NCBI RefSeq assembly: GCF_022647665.1
Contig: NZ_CP071872.1
Coordinates: 496,001-560,000 of the forward strand
Direction: 5' to 3'
DNA length: 64,000 nt
Source of the DNA: Streptomyces formicae
GTDB taxonomy: Bacteria; Actinomycetota; Actinomycetes; Streptomycetales; Streptomycetaceae
Shown: positions 9,080 through 17,509 of the stretch, piece by piece
Layout: each line of letters starts with the position of its first letter
Position numbering within the stretch: the stretch's first letter is position 1
Notes under the pieces: generated by a model
What the model saw: the letters and a program-made list of their open reading frames with translations, nothing else
Database searches by the model: none
Told to the model about the DNA's origin: nothing
Position numbers and translations under genes: made by a program

Positions 9080-12000
9080 ATGACGCGAGCGGACCAGCCA
9101 ACGGCCCAGAGCCCCATCTCTGACCCCGGTGCACTTGCCGCAGACGCCCTAGCCGCGGACTCGCGCGAGCGCGCCGTACGGTCGCTGCTGCGCGTACCCG
9201 CCCTGCGGCGCCTGTGGGGAGCCCAGCTCGTCGGTGGCGTCGGTGACGCCCTCGCGCTGCTGGTGCTGGTCCTGCTGGCGTTGCAGGCAGCGGTCACCGA
9301 GGGGGCTTTCGGCGGGGGCTACCGGGGGGCGGCGTTCGCCGTCGCCGCCGTGTTCGGCGCCCGTGTCCTCGCCACGCTGCTCTTCGGGGCCGTACTCCTC
9401 GGCCCGCTCACCACGCTCACCGCGGCCAAGGGCCCCCTGGACCGCCGCTGGACGATGATCGGAGCCGACGGCGTCCGTATCGCCCTGCTCGTCATTGCCC
9501 CCCTGTGGATCGACTGGGTCCCGGACAGCGCCCTCGGTTACCTCCTGGCCACGGTCTTCGTCGCGGGTGTCGCCGAACGGTTCTGGACGGTCGCGCGGGA
9601 GAGCGCCGCGCCCGCGCTGCTTCCTGCGCCGCCGCTCGAAGGGGCAGCGGTACGGCCGCTTCCGGACCACCAGGACGCGCTGCGCCGGCTCTCCCTGCGC
9701 ACCGCCTTCGTGGCGATCCCCGCGGGCGCCGCCGTCCTGCTCGTCGCCACGCTGACCGGCAATCTGCTCGGCACCGGCATCGAGTGGTTCTCGCTGCACC
9801 AGGCGGCCCTCGGGTCGTACGTCGCGGCCGGGCTCTTCGCCGCCTCGATGTCCGTCCTGTATGCAGTCGAACTGCCGGACGCGCAGACTCCGCGCCCCCG
9901 CTCCCCCTTGGAGGGCCTGCGCCGCCCGTCCACGGGCAGCGGACTCGACAAGGGCCGTACGGGCGCGGTGCCGCTGTTCGTCCTCGCCTGCGCCGCGGTC
10001 GCCGGAGCCATCGCCTCCGCCACGGCCGTCGCCGTACTGCACGCCCGTGACCTCGGCGGCGGCCCCGTCGCCTTCGCCCTGCTCGTCCTGGCGCTGACCG
10101 GCGGTACGGGACTGGGCATCCGCGGCGCCAAGGCCGTGCTGCCCGCGCTCTCGCGCCGCCGCCTCCTCGCCCTCGCGATCGCCGTCACCGGCATCGCGCT
10201 GCTGACCCTGGGGCTCGTGCCGGACACGGCGACTGTGCTCTTCATCGCCGTGCTCGCGGGCGGCGCGGCCGGAGTCGCCGCGCACACCGGGCATGCGCTG
10301 ATCGACCTGGAGACGGAGGAGTTCCGCCGCCCGCGGATCACCGAGCATCTGCAGGCCGTCGTCCGCGTCTCGATCGGGCTCGGCGCAATCGCCGCTCCGC
10401 TGCTCGCCGCCGCCATCGGCCCGCACCGCCTCGCCAACGGCGACTTCGTCTTCGCACACGGCGGCGCAGCCTTCACGCTGATGCTGGTCGGCGCGCTGCT
10501 GCTGCCCGTCGCGGTGATCGTCCTCGCCAGGACCGACGACCGCTCCGGCGTGCCGCTGCGCCGCGACCTGGCCGACGCGGTGCGCCGTGGCGCGGACCCG
10601 CGGCAGGCGCCGTCCGCGACCGGGTTCTTCATCGCCATGGAGGGCGGCGACGGGGCCGGTAAGTCCACGCAGGTGGAGGCGCTCGCCGAGTGGATCCGCG
10701 CCAAGGGCCACGAGGTGGTCGTCACCCGCGAGCCCGGCGCCACCCCGGTCGGCAAGCGGCTCCGCTCGATCCTGCTCGACGTGTCCTCGGGGGGTCTGTC
10801 CAACCGTGCGGAGGCGCTGCTGTACGCCGCGGACCGCGCCGAGCACGTGGACACGGTCGTACGCCCGGCGCTGGAGCGCGGCGCGATCGTCATCTCCGAC
10901 CGGTACATCGACTCGTCGGTCGCCTATCAGGGGGCCGGCCGTGATCTGTCCCCGACGGAGATCGCCCGTATCTCGCGATGGGCGACGGACGGACTCGTTC
11001 CGCATCTGACGGTGCTGCTGGACGTTTCTCCGGAGACCGCACGCGAGCGCTTCACCGAGGCGCCGGACCGACTGGAGTCGGAACCGGCGGAGTTCCACCA
11101 GCGGGTACGGGCCGGGTTCCTTACCCTGGCCGCGGCCGACCCCGGCCGCTATCTGGTGGTGGACGCCGGCCAGGAGCCGGAGGCCGTGACCACCGTCGTA
11201 CGCCACCGGCTCGACCAGATGCTCCCGCTCTCCGACGCCGAGGTGAAGGCCCAGGAGGAGGCCCGGAAGGCCGCCCAGGAGGAAGCCCGCCGCAGGGCCG
11301 AGGAAGAGGCCGCCCGGAAGGCGGAGGAGGAGCGTCTGGAGCGTGAGCGCCAGGAGCAGCTCGCCAGGCTGCGCGCCGAGGAGGAAGAGCGCAAGCGGCA
11401 GGAGCTGGAGGAGGCGCGGCAGCGCGAGGCCGAACGGCAGGCGGAGGAGGCCAGGCAGCGCGCCGAGGAAGCGCGGCGGCTGGCCGAGGAGGAGCGCCGG
11501 CGGCGCGAGGCCGAGGAGAAGATCCGCCAGGAGGAAGACGAGCGCCGTCGTCGGCAGGCCGAGGAAGAGGCCAGGCTGCGCACGGAGGCGGAGGAACGGC
11601 GCCGCGAGAAGCAGCGCAAGGCGGAGGAGGCCCTGCTGCGGGCCGAGGAGGCCCGCAGGGCGGCGGAGACCGCGGCGGCGGCCACTGCTCCGGTCGTGGG
11701 TGCGAACGACGTGACGCAGACGGTGCAGCCCCCCGTCGTGGGGACTCCCACCGGGGAGCCGTCCACCGGGGAGCCGTCCACCGGGGAGCCCCCCGCCGTG
11801 GACGCCCCCACCGTGCAGACGCCGCGGCCGTACATCGGCATGACCAAGCAGGACGAGGAGACGACCGTCCTGCCGCAGGTCCCGGAGGCCGGTCCGGCTG
11901 CCGACGAGACGGCCGTCCTCCCGCCGGTACAGGACACCCGCCCCGCGGACCGCGTGCCTCCCGGCATCTTCCGGGACGAGGAGCCGCAGGCCGGGGCTGC

Positions 12001-12166
12001 CGCGGCGAACGACCGCACGCGTGAGCTGCCGCAGGTCGACGAGGAGGGACGCCCGCGGCGCCGCTCCGACTGGGCGGAGGAGACCCCGCTCGACGACCTG
12101 CCGACCCTGGCGGACGAGCTGCTGGGCCCGCACGACGACGAGGACAGGCGGTACCGGCGGCGCTAG
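9080..12166 (+). CDS. tmk: Thymidylate kinase fused to an MFS-like membrane domain
   Basis: 1028-aa three-part protein. Residues 1 to about 500 form an MFS-like domain with about 12 hydrophobic helices. Residues 516-715 are a complete dTMP kinase, with P-loop GGDGAGKST (522-530), TREPG, and the DRY-type motif SDRYIDSSVAYQGAGRDL. About residues 720-867 are an almost pure Glu/Arg/Ala coiled coil, followed by a Pro/Thr-rich acidic tail containing three tandem TGEPS units. It phosphorylates dTMP to dTDP for DNA synthesis. The membrane fusion is usual in Streptomyces, but its purpose is not known to me. TAGGCT sits six bases before the ATG (leaderless-type promoter). holB follows 132 bp later, a conserved neighbour. 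Confidence 0.93.
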   Translation: MTRADQPTAQSPISDPGALAADALAADSRERAVRSLLRVPALRRLWGAQLVGGVGDALALLVLVLLALQAAVTEGAFGGGYRGAAFAVAAVFGARVLATLLFGAVLLGPLTTLTAAKGPLDRRWTMIGADGVRIALLVIAPLWIDWVPDSALGYLLATVFVAGVAERFWTVARESAAPALLPAPPLEGAAVRPLPDHQDALRRLSLRTAFVAIPAGAAVLLVATLTGNLLGTGIEWFSLHQAALGSYVAAGLFAASMSVLYAVELPDAQTPRPRSPLEGLRRPSTGSGLDKGRTGAVPLFVLACAAVAGAIASATAVAVLHARDLGGGPVAFALLVLALTGGTGLGIRGAKAVLPALSRRRLLALAIAVTGIALLTLGLVPDTATVLFIAVLAGGAAGVAAHTGHALIDLETEEFRRPRITEHLQAVVRVSIGLGAIAAPLLAAAIGPHRLANGDFVFAHGGAAFTLMLVGALLLPVAVIVLARTDDRSGVPLRRDLADAVRRGADPRQAPSATGFFIAMEGGDGAGKSTQVEALAEWIRAKGHEVVVTREPGATPVGKRLRSILLDVSSGGLSNRAEALLYAADRAEHVDTVVRPALERGAIVISDRYIDSSVAYQGAGRDLSPTEIARISRWATDGLVPHLTVLLDVSPETARERFTEAPDRLESEPAEFHQRVRAGFLTLAAADPGRYLVVDAGQEPEAVTTVVRHRLDQMLPLSDAEVKAQEEARKAAQEEARRRAEEEAARKAEEERLERERQEQLARLRAEEEERKRQELEEARQREAERQAEEARQRAEEARRLAEEERRRREAEEKIRQEEDERRRRQAEEEARLRTEAEERRREKQRKAEEALLRAEEARRAAETAAAATAPVVGANDVTQTVQPPVVGTPTGEPSTGEPSTGEPPAVDAPTVQTPRPYIGMTKQDEETTVLPQVPEAGPAADETAVLPPVQDTRPADRVPPGIFRDEEPQAGAAAANDRTRELPQVDEEGRPRRRSDWAEETPLDDLPTLADELLGPHDDEDRRYRRR

Positions 12167-12298
12167 CGCAGGCGGGTATCGAGGGTTGTCCACAGGCGTG
12201 GGGCGCTGTCAGCGCCCTGCCCCACAATGGGATCCCGGTGCTGCACCTCACCGGTGCACACCTCGTACGACGTCGGAGCGGAAGGCGGTGACGGCTGC

Positions 12299-13504
12299 AT
12301 GGCCGTGTGGGACGACCTGGTCGGGCAGGAGCGCGTCCAGGAGCAGCTCGCCGCCGCCGCGCGGGACGCCGACGCGCTGGTCACGGCACAGGCGGCGGGG
12401 GAGCAGCCGCCCGACGCGTCCAAGATGACGCACGCCTGGCTGTTCACGGGCCCGCCCGGATCCGGCCGCTCCACCGCCGCACGGGCGTTCGCCGCCGCCC
12501 TGCAGTGCACCAGCCCGGACCGGGCACTGGGCGGAGCGCCCGGCTGCGGATTCTGCGACGGCTGCCACACCAGCCTGATCGGCACGCACGCGGACGTCGA
12601 GGTGGTCCGCACCGACCTCCTCTCCATCGGGGTGAAGGAGACGCGCGACCTGGTCCGCCGCGCCCAGCTGTCGCCCGCCGTCGGCCGCTGGCAGGTCATC
12701 GTCCTGGAGGACGCCGACCGGCTCACCGAGGGCGCGGGAAACGTGCTGCTGAAGGCGGTCGAGGAGCCCGCCCCGCGCACGGTCTGGCTGCTGTGCGCGC
12801 CGTCCGTGGAGGACGTGCTCCCCACGATCCGGTCCCGCTGCCGCCACCTCACGCTCCGCACCCCGCCCGTCGACGCTGTGGCGGACGTCCTGATCAGACG
12901 GGACGGCATCGAGCCCGACGCGGCCACGGCCGCCGCCCGGGCGACTCAGGGGCACATCGGCCGGGCCCGCCGGCTCGCCACCGACGAGCGGGCCCGCGCC
13001 CGCCGTGCCGCCGTCCTGAAGCTCCCGCTCCGCGTCGAGGACGTCGGCGGCTGCCTCAAGGCCGCGCAGGAGCTGATCGACTCCGCAGCGGAGGACGCCA
13101 AGCAGGTCTCCGAGGAGGTCGACACCAAGGAGACGGAGGACCTCAAGACAGCCCTCGGCGGAGTGGCGGGGGGCCGGATGCCGCGCGGCACGGCGGGGGC
13201 GATGAAGGAGCTGGAGGACCGGCAGAAGCGCCGCAAGACCCGCACCCAGCGGGACAGCCTCGATCTCGCGCTCACCGACCTGACCGGGTTCTACCGCGAT
13301 GTGCTCGCCCTCCAGCTGGGCTCCGCGGTGGCGCTTGCGAACGAGGACGTGCGGGACGCACTCGACCGGGTGGCACAAGGGTCCAGCCCTGAGCGCACTC
13401 TGCGCCGGATACAGGCGGTGCTGGCCTGCCGCGAGGCGCTGGACACGAATGTGGCGCCGCTGCTGGCGGTGGAGGCGATGACGCTGGCCCTCCGCGCGGG
13501 CTGA
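12299..13504 (+). CDS. holB: DNA polymerase III clamp-loader subunit delta'
   Basis: 401-aa AAA+ clamp-loader subunit. It has the four-cysteine zinc module (CGFCDGC with the upstream Cys) and the typical VLEDADRLTEGAGNVLLKAVEEP and IRSRCRH segments. The P-loop reads GPPGSGRST (51-59), with Arg57 in place of the catalytic Lys, as expected for a delta' subunit that does not hydrolyse ATP. The ATG at 12299 begins the conserved MAVWDDLVGQERV. The earlier in-frame ATG at 12227 would add 24 residues without family character. The gene follows tmk, the common actinobacterial arrangement. Confidence 0.94.
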   Translation: MAVWDDLVGQERVQEQLAAAARDADALVTAQAAGEQPPDASKMTHAWLFTGPPGSGRSTAARAFAAALQCTSPDRALGGAPGCGFCDGCHTSLIGTHADVEVVRTDLLSIGVKETRDLVRRAQLSPAVGRWQVIVLEDADRLTEGAGNVLLKAVEEPAPRTVWLLCAPSVEDVLPTIRSRCRHLTLRTPPVDAVADVLIRRDGIEPDAATAAARATQGHIGRARRLATDERARARRAAVLKLPLRVEDVGGCLKAAQELIDSAAEDAKQVSEEVDTKETEDLKTALGGVAGGRMPRGTAGAMKELEDRQKRRKTRTQRDSLDLALTDLTGFYRDVLALQLGSAVALANEDVRDALDRVAQGSSPERTLRRIQAVLACREALDTNVAPLLAVEAMTLALRAG

Positions 13505-13571
13505 CGACATCCGAACCGCCCATACGGGCTGCAAGGGGTACGAAACCGTGCTCGGCGGCTAGGCTCCCAGA

Positions 13572-15149
13572 ATGGACACCAGGCAACGCCTCCGGATCCG
13601 GTTCCGGACCTCCGCCCTCGCATTCACCGCGGCCGCGGGCATGCTCATCTCCGGCTGCAGTGGCGGCGGTTCACTCTCGGAGGCGTTCACGCCGTCCGGG
13701 TCGTCGACCGCGTCCGCTCCCGTCGGGGGCGGCGTCTCGTCGGCCGAGCTGAAGCCGTTCTACGCACAACGCCTCGCCTGGCGGGACTGCGGTGCACCCG
13801 GCTTCCAGTGCGCCACGCTCAAGGCCCCGCTCGACTACGCGAAGCCGACCGGGCCGTCGGCCGAGCTGGCCGTGGCCCGGGTGAAGGCGACGGGCCCGGG
13901 CAAGCGGATCGGTTCGCTGCTCGTCAACCCGGGCGGGCCGGGCGGCTCCGCCATCAGCTACCTCCAGGCGTACGCCGGTCTCGCGTACCCGGCCCCGGTC
14001 CGGGCCCAGTACGACATGGTGGCGATCGACCCGCGCGGAGTCGCCCGCAGCGAGCCGGTCGAGTGCCTCGACGACAAGGGGATGGACGCCTACACGCAGA
14101 CCGACCAGACCCCGGACGGCCGGGCCGAGATCAGCAGGCTGAGCACGGCCTACAAGGGCTTCGCGGCAGGCTGCGAGAAGCGGTCCGCCTCGGTCCTGCC
14201 CTATGTCTCGACCGTCGAGGCGGCCCGTGACATGGACATCCTGCGCAGTGTGCTGGGCGACGCGAAGCTGTCGTACGTGGGAGCGTCGTACGGCACCTTC
14301 CTGGGCGCGACGTACGCCGAGCTCTTCCCGGACCGCGTCGGCCGGCTCGTCCTGGACGGGGCGATGGACCCCTCGCTCCAGGCCCGCCAGGTGAACCGTG
14401 ACCAGACGGAGGGCTTCGAGACCGCCTTCAAATCCTTCGCCGCCGACTGCGTGCAGCGTCCGGACTGCCCCCTCGGCACCACCTCCGCCGCGGATGCGGC
14501 GGACCGGCTCAAGGCGTTCTTCACCAAGGTCGACGCCGCCCCGGTCCCGGCCGGCGAGAGCCGCGAGCTCACCGAGTCGCTGGCCACGACGGGCGTGATC
14601 GCCGCGATGTACGACGAGGGCGCCTGGCCGCAGCTCCGCGAGGCCCTGTCCCAGGCCATGAGCGGCGACGGGTCCGCACTGCTGGCGCTGTCGGACTCGT
14701 ACTACGAACGCGACCCCGATGGTGCGTACGCCAACCTGATGTACGCCAACGCCGCCGTGAACTGCCTCGACACCCCACCCGCCTTCACCACCCCCGACGA
14801 GGTGGCGACGGCCGTCGCCGACTTCGAGAAGGCGTCCCCCGTCTTCGGCAAGGGCTTCGCCTGGGCCTCCCTGAACTGCGCCTACTGGCCCGTCCGCGCC
14901 ACCGGCACCCCTCACCGCATCGAGGCGAAGGGCGCCGCCCCGATCCTCGTCGTCGGCACGACCCGCGACCCGGCCACCCCGTACAAGTGGGCCCAGGCCC
15001 TCGCGGAACAGCTGTCCTCCGGCACCCTGCTCACCTACGACGGCGACGGCCACACGGCGTACGGCCGTGGCAGCGACTGCATCGACACGGCGATCAACAC
15101 CTACCTGCTGGAGGGCACCCCGCCCGCGGAGAACAAGCGCTGCACGTGA
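13572..15149 (+). CDS. Secreted lipoprotein alpha/beta-hydrolase (tripeptidyl aminopeptidase type)
   Basis: 525 aa with a lipoprotein signal ending in the lipobox ISGC. An alpha/beta-hydrolase fold follows, with nucleophile Ser239 in VGASYGTFLG, oxyanion motif NPGGPGGS, acid Asp466 in TRDPATP and base His494 in DGDGHTAYG. The C-terminal TAP-like domain places it with the Streptomyces SlpD/SlpE and tripeptidyl aminopeptidase group, which removes N-terminal peptides from secreted proteins. The substrate is inferred from the family. TAGGCT at 13560-13565, six bases before the ATG, suggests a leaderless mRNA. Confidence 0.9.
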   Translation: MDTRQRLRIRFRTSALAFTAAAGMLISGCSGGGSLSEAFTPSGSSTASAPVGGGVSSAELKPFYAQRLAWRDCGAPGFQCATLKAPLDYAKPTGPSAELAVARVKATGPGKRIGSLLVNPGGPGGSAISYLQAYAGLAYPAPVRAQYDMVAIDPRGVARSEPVECLDDKGMDAYTQTDQTPDGRAEISRLSTAYKGFAAGCEKRSASVLPYVSTVEAARDMDILRSVLGDAKLSYVGASYGTFLGATYAELFPDRVGRLVLDGAMDPSLQARQVNRDQTEGFETAFKSFAADCVQRPDCPLGTTSAADAADRLKAFFTKVDAAPVPAGESRELTESLATTGVIAAMYDEGAWPQLREALSQAMSGDGSALLALSDSYYERDPDGAYANLMYANAAVNCLDTPPAFTTPDEVATAVADFEKASPVFGKGFAWASLNCAYWPVRATGTPHRIEAKGAAPILVVGTTRDPATPYKWAQALAEQLSSGTLLTYDGDGHTAYGRGSDCIDTAINTYLLEGTPPAENKRCT

Positions 15150-15258
15150 TCACTCCGGCCGATACCGGGCCGGTCAGAGGCACCCCGATTAACCCTGTAG
15201 ACTTGGCGCCGCTGCTGATGCGAACCTGCTCTTCCGGGAACAGGACTGTCGGCAGCTT

Positions 15259-15332
15259 GCCGCCTTAGCTCAGATGGCCAGAGCAACGCACTCGTAATGC
15301 GTAGGTCTCGGGTTCGAATCCCGAAGGCGGCT
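15259..15332 (+). tRNA. tRNA-Thr (anticodon CGT)
   Basis: 74-nt cloverleaf. Acceptor arms are GCCGCCT (15259-15265) and AGGCGGC (15325-15331). The anticodon arm is ACGCA/TGCGT with CGT at 15293-15295 (reads ACG, Thr), and the T-arm is TCGGG-TTCGAAT-CCCGA. CCA is not encoded. The first 31 bases are host DNA. From 15290 the gene lies in the 47-bp att core, so the element restores an intact tRNA on integration. Confidence 0.97.
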
Positions 15333-15336
15333 CCGC
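15290..15336 (+). repeat. attL: 47-bp core at the tRNA 3' half
   Basis: Identical to 27785-27831 over 47 bp. It covers the tRNA from the first base before the anticodon loop to four bases past the discriminator. The sequences diverge immediately on both sides (C versus A at the left, C versus T at the right). Confidence 0.95.
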
Positions 15337-15339
15337 CGG

Positions 15340-15373
15340 AGCCCAGCTCAGACAGTGTCTGAGCTGGGCTTTT
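15340..15373. terminator. Element-borne terminator after the tRNA and int
   Basis: Near-perfect 15-bp stem AGCCCAGCTCAGACA/TGTCTGAGCTGGGCT followed by TTTCC. It lies inside the element, four bases past attL and a few bases beyond the int stop. It can serve both the tRNA (plus) and int (minus). Confidence 0.8.
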
Positions 15374-15377
15374 CCGT

Positions 15378-16775
15378 TTAGCGAATGCGGCGGCGACGCT
15401 GCGCGCGGGCCGCACGGGTATCAGCGGTCTCACTTCTGGTCTCAGTGGGGCCCGGAGTCGGGGTCGTGGGCGGAGGTACGAAGAACTCGCCCATGCGCCG
15501 CATGGCGTCCTTCGACAGGTGTGATCTGCCCTTTACGTACCTCCTCGTCTGACTGATCTGTGTGTGCCGAAGGATCTCCATGATCGTGGGCATGTCGACA
15601 CCCAGTTCGTTCAGGATCGTGCCGGCCGTGTGGCGGCTCCCGTCGTACAGGCGGCGGTCATCGATCCCGGCCTCGGCGAGCAGCTCCTTGAACTCCTCGT
15701 AGTCCTGCCGTGGGTCGAGCGGGCGCCCGTCCGGCCGTGAGAAGACCACCTGGTGTTCCTCCCACAGCTCCTCGGCCGCAGCTCGCATCTCCTCCTGCTG
15801 CGCCTTGTGGTCACGCAGGAACGGGATGAAGACGGGCGGGATCGGGACGGCGTTCCGGCTCTTCTTGGTCTTGGGCCGGGTGAAGGTGAGTCCGCCCTCC
15901 TTGCGCTGCGGGCAGGCGCTCGCGTGCCTGGTGCACGTCTTGGGGCAGGGCTTCGGACAGCCCCGCTTGTAGTTCCGGTGCGTGGTGCAGTCGGGCGGGC
16001 ACGGCTCGAAGCGGTGGAGGCGGGCGCCGCAGGTCCGAGGGGCGTCGCAGCCGTGACGCCATGTGAGGCGCTGGAGTTGCCACTCCGGGCGGAACAGCTC
16101 CGCGTCCAGGTCGACGTACGGCCACCGCAGACCGAGCGTCTCGCCCTGCCGGAACCCCATGCCGACGCCCACGATCCACCGCATGGAGGTGGGCCGCTTC
16201 GCCGCAGCTTCGAGGAACGCCTTTGCCTCTTCCTTGGTGAAGGGGTTTGCCTCGGTCTCGTCGATGCTCGGAGGGTCCACGAGCGTGGCGACGTTCTCGC
16301 CGACGATGCGACGGCGGTGGGCAATCTTCAGGGCGCGAGACAGGATGCGGTGAACCTTCACCACGTGGGAAGGGGCGTGCCCGGCATCGAGCAGCGCTCG
16401 GTACATCCGCTCAAGGTGCTCCGGCTGCAACTTGTCGATGCGATGCTTCCCGACGCCCGGGACGATGTCGTTGCGAGTCTTGGACCAGTAGTCATCCAGA
16501 GAGCGCGGCTTGAGCTTCAGGCTCGCGATGTCGGTCAGGTAGGTCTCCATCCACTGCGCGACCGTCGGCTTACGGCCTGCGGCCGGGGCTCGGCCCTGGT
16601 CCCGCAGGCGCTCCAACTCCCGCACCTTGCGCTTGATCTCGGTCTCGGTCTTGGCGCGGCGGTGCCGGCGGTCGGGGCCGCCGTCACTCTTCACGCCCAT
16701 CGTGACTCGGCCGTGCCACCAGCCGTCTGCGCCGAAGTAGATCGACGACTCCATGTTGGGCTTTCGGGGGCTCAT
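15378..16775 (-). CDS. int: Tyrosine site-specific recombinase (AICE integrase)
   Basis: 465-aa integrase that recombines attP with the tRNA-Thr attB. It has an N-terminal arm-binding part, a core-binding SAM-like domain (about residues 70-160) and a catalytic domain. Catalytic residues visible are Arg209 (GMGFRQGETLGLRW), Arg381 (GSRHTAGT), His404 (LRHTQ) and Tyr413 (RRYVKG). The His of the HxxR box appears replaced (DGSR). A Cys-rich insert at about 243-288 carries ten cysteines between catalytic boxes, as in other AICE integrases. The ATG at 16775 has GGAGGAG five bases upstream; the ATG at 16787 overlaps that Shine-Dalgarno and is rejected. It reads toward the tRNA. Confidence 0.95.
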   Translation of the reverse strand: MSPRKPNMESSIYFGADGWWHGRVTMGVKSDGGPDRRHRRAKTETEIKRKVRELERLRDQGRAPAAGRKPTVAQWMETYLTDIASLKLKPRSLDDYWSKTRNDIVPGVGKHRIDKLQPEHLERMYRALLDAGHAPSHVVKVHRILSRALKIAHRRRIVGENVATLVDPPSIDETEANPFTKEEAKAFLEAAAKRPTSMRWIVGVGMGFRQGETLGLRWPYVDLDAELFRPEWQLQRLTWRHGCDAPRTCGARLHRFEPCPPDCTTHRNYKRGCPKPCPKTCTRHASACPQRKEGGLTFTRPKTKKSRNAVPIPPVFIPFLRDHKAQQEEMRAAAEELWEEHQVVFSRPDGRPLDPRQDYEEFKELLAEAGIDDRRLYDGSRHTAGTILNELGVDMPTIMEILRHTQISQTRRYVKGRSHLSKDAMRRMGEFFVPPPTTPTPGPTETRSETADTRAARAQRRRRIR

Positions 16776-16791
16776 GTGCTCCTCCATGCGG

Positions 16792-16824
16792 GAGGCGCCC
16801 CGAGCGGAGTGCTCGGGGCGCCTC
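16792..16824. repeat. 14-bp hairpin between xis and int
   Basis: Perfect stem GAGGCGCCCCGAGC/GCTCGGGGCGCCTC with a 5-nt loop, between the xis stop (16839) and the int Shine-Dalgarno. There is no U-run. It could terminate, attenuate or stabilise the xis-int transcript. Confidence 0.7.
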
Positions 16825-16838
16825 AGGTCGTGCTCTGG

Positions 16839-17042
16839 TCAGTTGGACAGCGGGGCGAGGGTCGCAACGAAGGCTTCGAGGTCTGCGCGCCGGATCCGGC
16901 GCGTGCGGCCCAACTTGATGTACTTCAGGGCGCCTTCGGCCATCAGCTCGTAGACAGTGGAGCGGCCTATGGCGAGTGCCTCGGCTGCTTCCTCGGGCTT
17001 GTACAGAAGTCGGTCGACGGGAGCGGCAATCGCGGTGCTCAT
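16839..17042 (-). CDS. xis: Excisionase (MerR-like winged helix)
   Basis: 67-aa DNA-binding protein. The core LLYKPEEAAEALAIGRSTVYELMAEG is the excisionase/MerR helix-turn-helix, followed by the wing KYIKLGRTRRIRRADLEAFV. It should bend att DNA and direct the integrase to excision. The start at 17042 is set by CTGGAGG eight bases upstream; a longer frame to 17135 lacks a ribosome site. It lies directly upstream of int on the same strand, as in pSAM2, with a hairpin between them. Confidence 0.92.
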   Translation of the reverse strand: MSTAIAAPVDRLLYKPEEAAEALAIGRSTVYELMAEGALKYIKLGRTRRIRRADLEAFVATLAPLSN

Positions 17043-17127
17043 CCGGGTGCCTCCAGGGCAGTTCGTCTGTGCCTTCGGGGAGCTCGGCTCGGGGCCATAG
17101 CCCGCGTCTGTCCGAGGTTCGGATTTC

Positions 17128-17333
17128 TGCGTCACCGCGTCATCAGCGTCATCTAGGGCTCTGACCTGCTGGTTTGGGTGACGCGGCAGTTCGGGGCTGC
17201 GTCACCGGTGCGTCATCGGCTGCGTCATCGGGTGACGCAGGTGACGCAGGATGACGCAGAGCGGGCTGTCTGCGTCATCGCTGTCGGCGCAGGTCAGCGG
17301 CCGTTTTTCGGGCCGGGTGACGCAGGTGACGCA
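17128..17333. repeat. Iteron cluster: ten TGACGCA/TGCGTCA copies
   Basis: Exact 7-mers start at 17128, 17198, 17209, 17221, 17233, 17242, 17252, 17271, 17318 and 17327, in both orientations, plus several one-mismatch copies (for example GCGTCA at 17137 and 17146). Copies at 17233/17242/17252 and 17318/17327 are spaced 9-10 bp, about one helical turn. The region between xis and rep holds no gene, so it is the best candidate for the element's replication origin or for the site where a regulator controls xis-int. Confidence 0.7.
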
Positions 17334-17447
17334 GCGTCTTCCCTCTTAGGACAAAGAAGGGGCTGCCTGTAGTAGTTCGGTGCGCCTTACAGAGCTAAGA
17401 AGGAGCCGCTGCGCGGCGCGACTTTGGGGCGGCGCGGTGCGCCGAAC

Positions 17448-17487
17448 AGCAAGAGGAGCACGCCTGGCCGGTCGTGCTCTTCTTGCT
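17448..17487. repeat. 15-bp hairpin after the replication gene
   Basis: Arms 17448-17462 and 17473-17487 pair at 14 of 15 positions around a 10-nt loop. It lies just downstream of the rep helicase stop (17510) and beside the iterons. It may be a terminator or part of the double-strand origin. The rest of 17334-17509 shows no gene. Confidence 0.55.
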
Positions 17488-17509
17488 TGTCCAGTCGCAC
17501 GGTTGCGGG

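Noticed and set aside
9149..12193. 1014-codon minus-strand frame opposite tmk
   Set aside because: Mirror frame; the plus strand carries the kinase P-loop and coiled coil.
12227..12298. Earlier in-frame ATG for holB
   Set aside because: The extension lacks family similarity and a ribosome site; MAVWDDLVGQ at 12299 is the conserved start.
15753..17156. 467-codon plus-strand frame over int and xis
   Set aside because: Antisense of the integrase, with no ribosome site or recognisable domain.
17128..17333. CRISPR array
   Set aside because: Repeat units are only 7-10 bp, in both orientations, with irregular spacing and no cas genes nearby.
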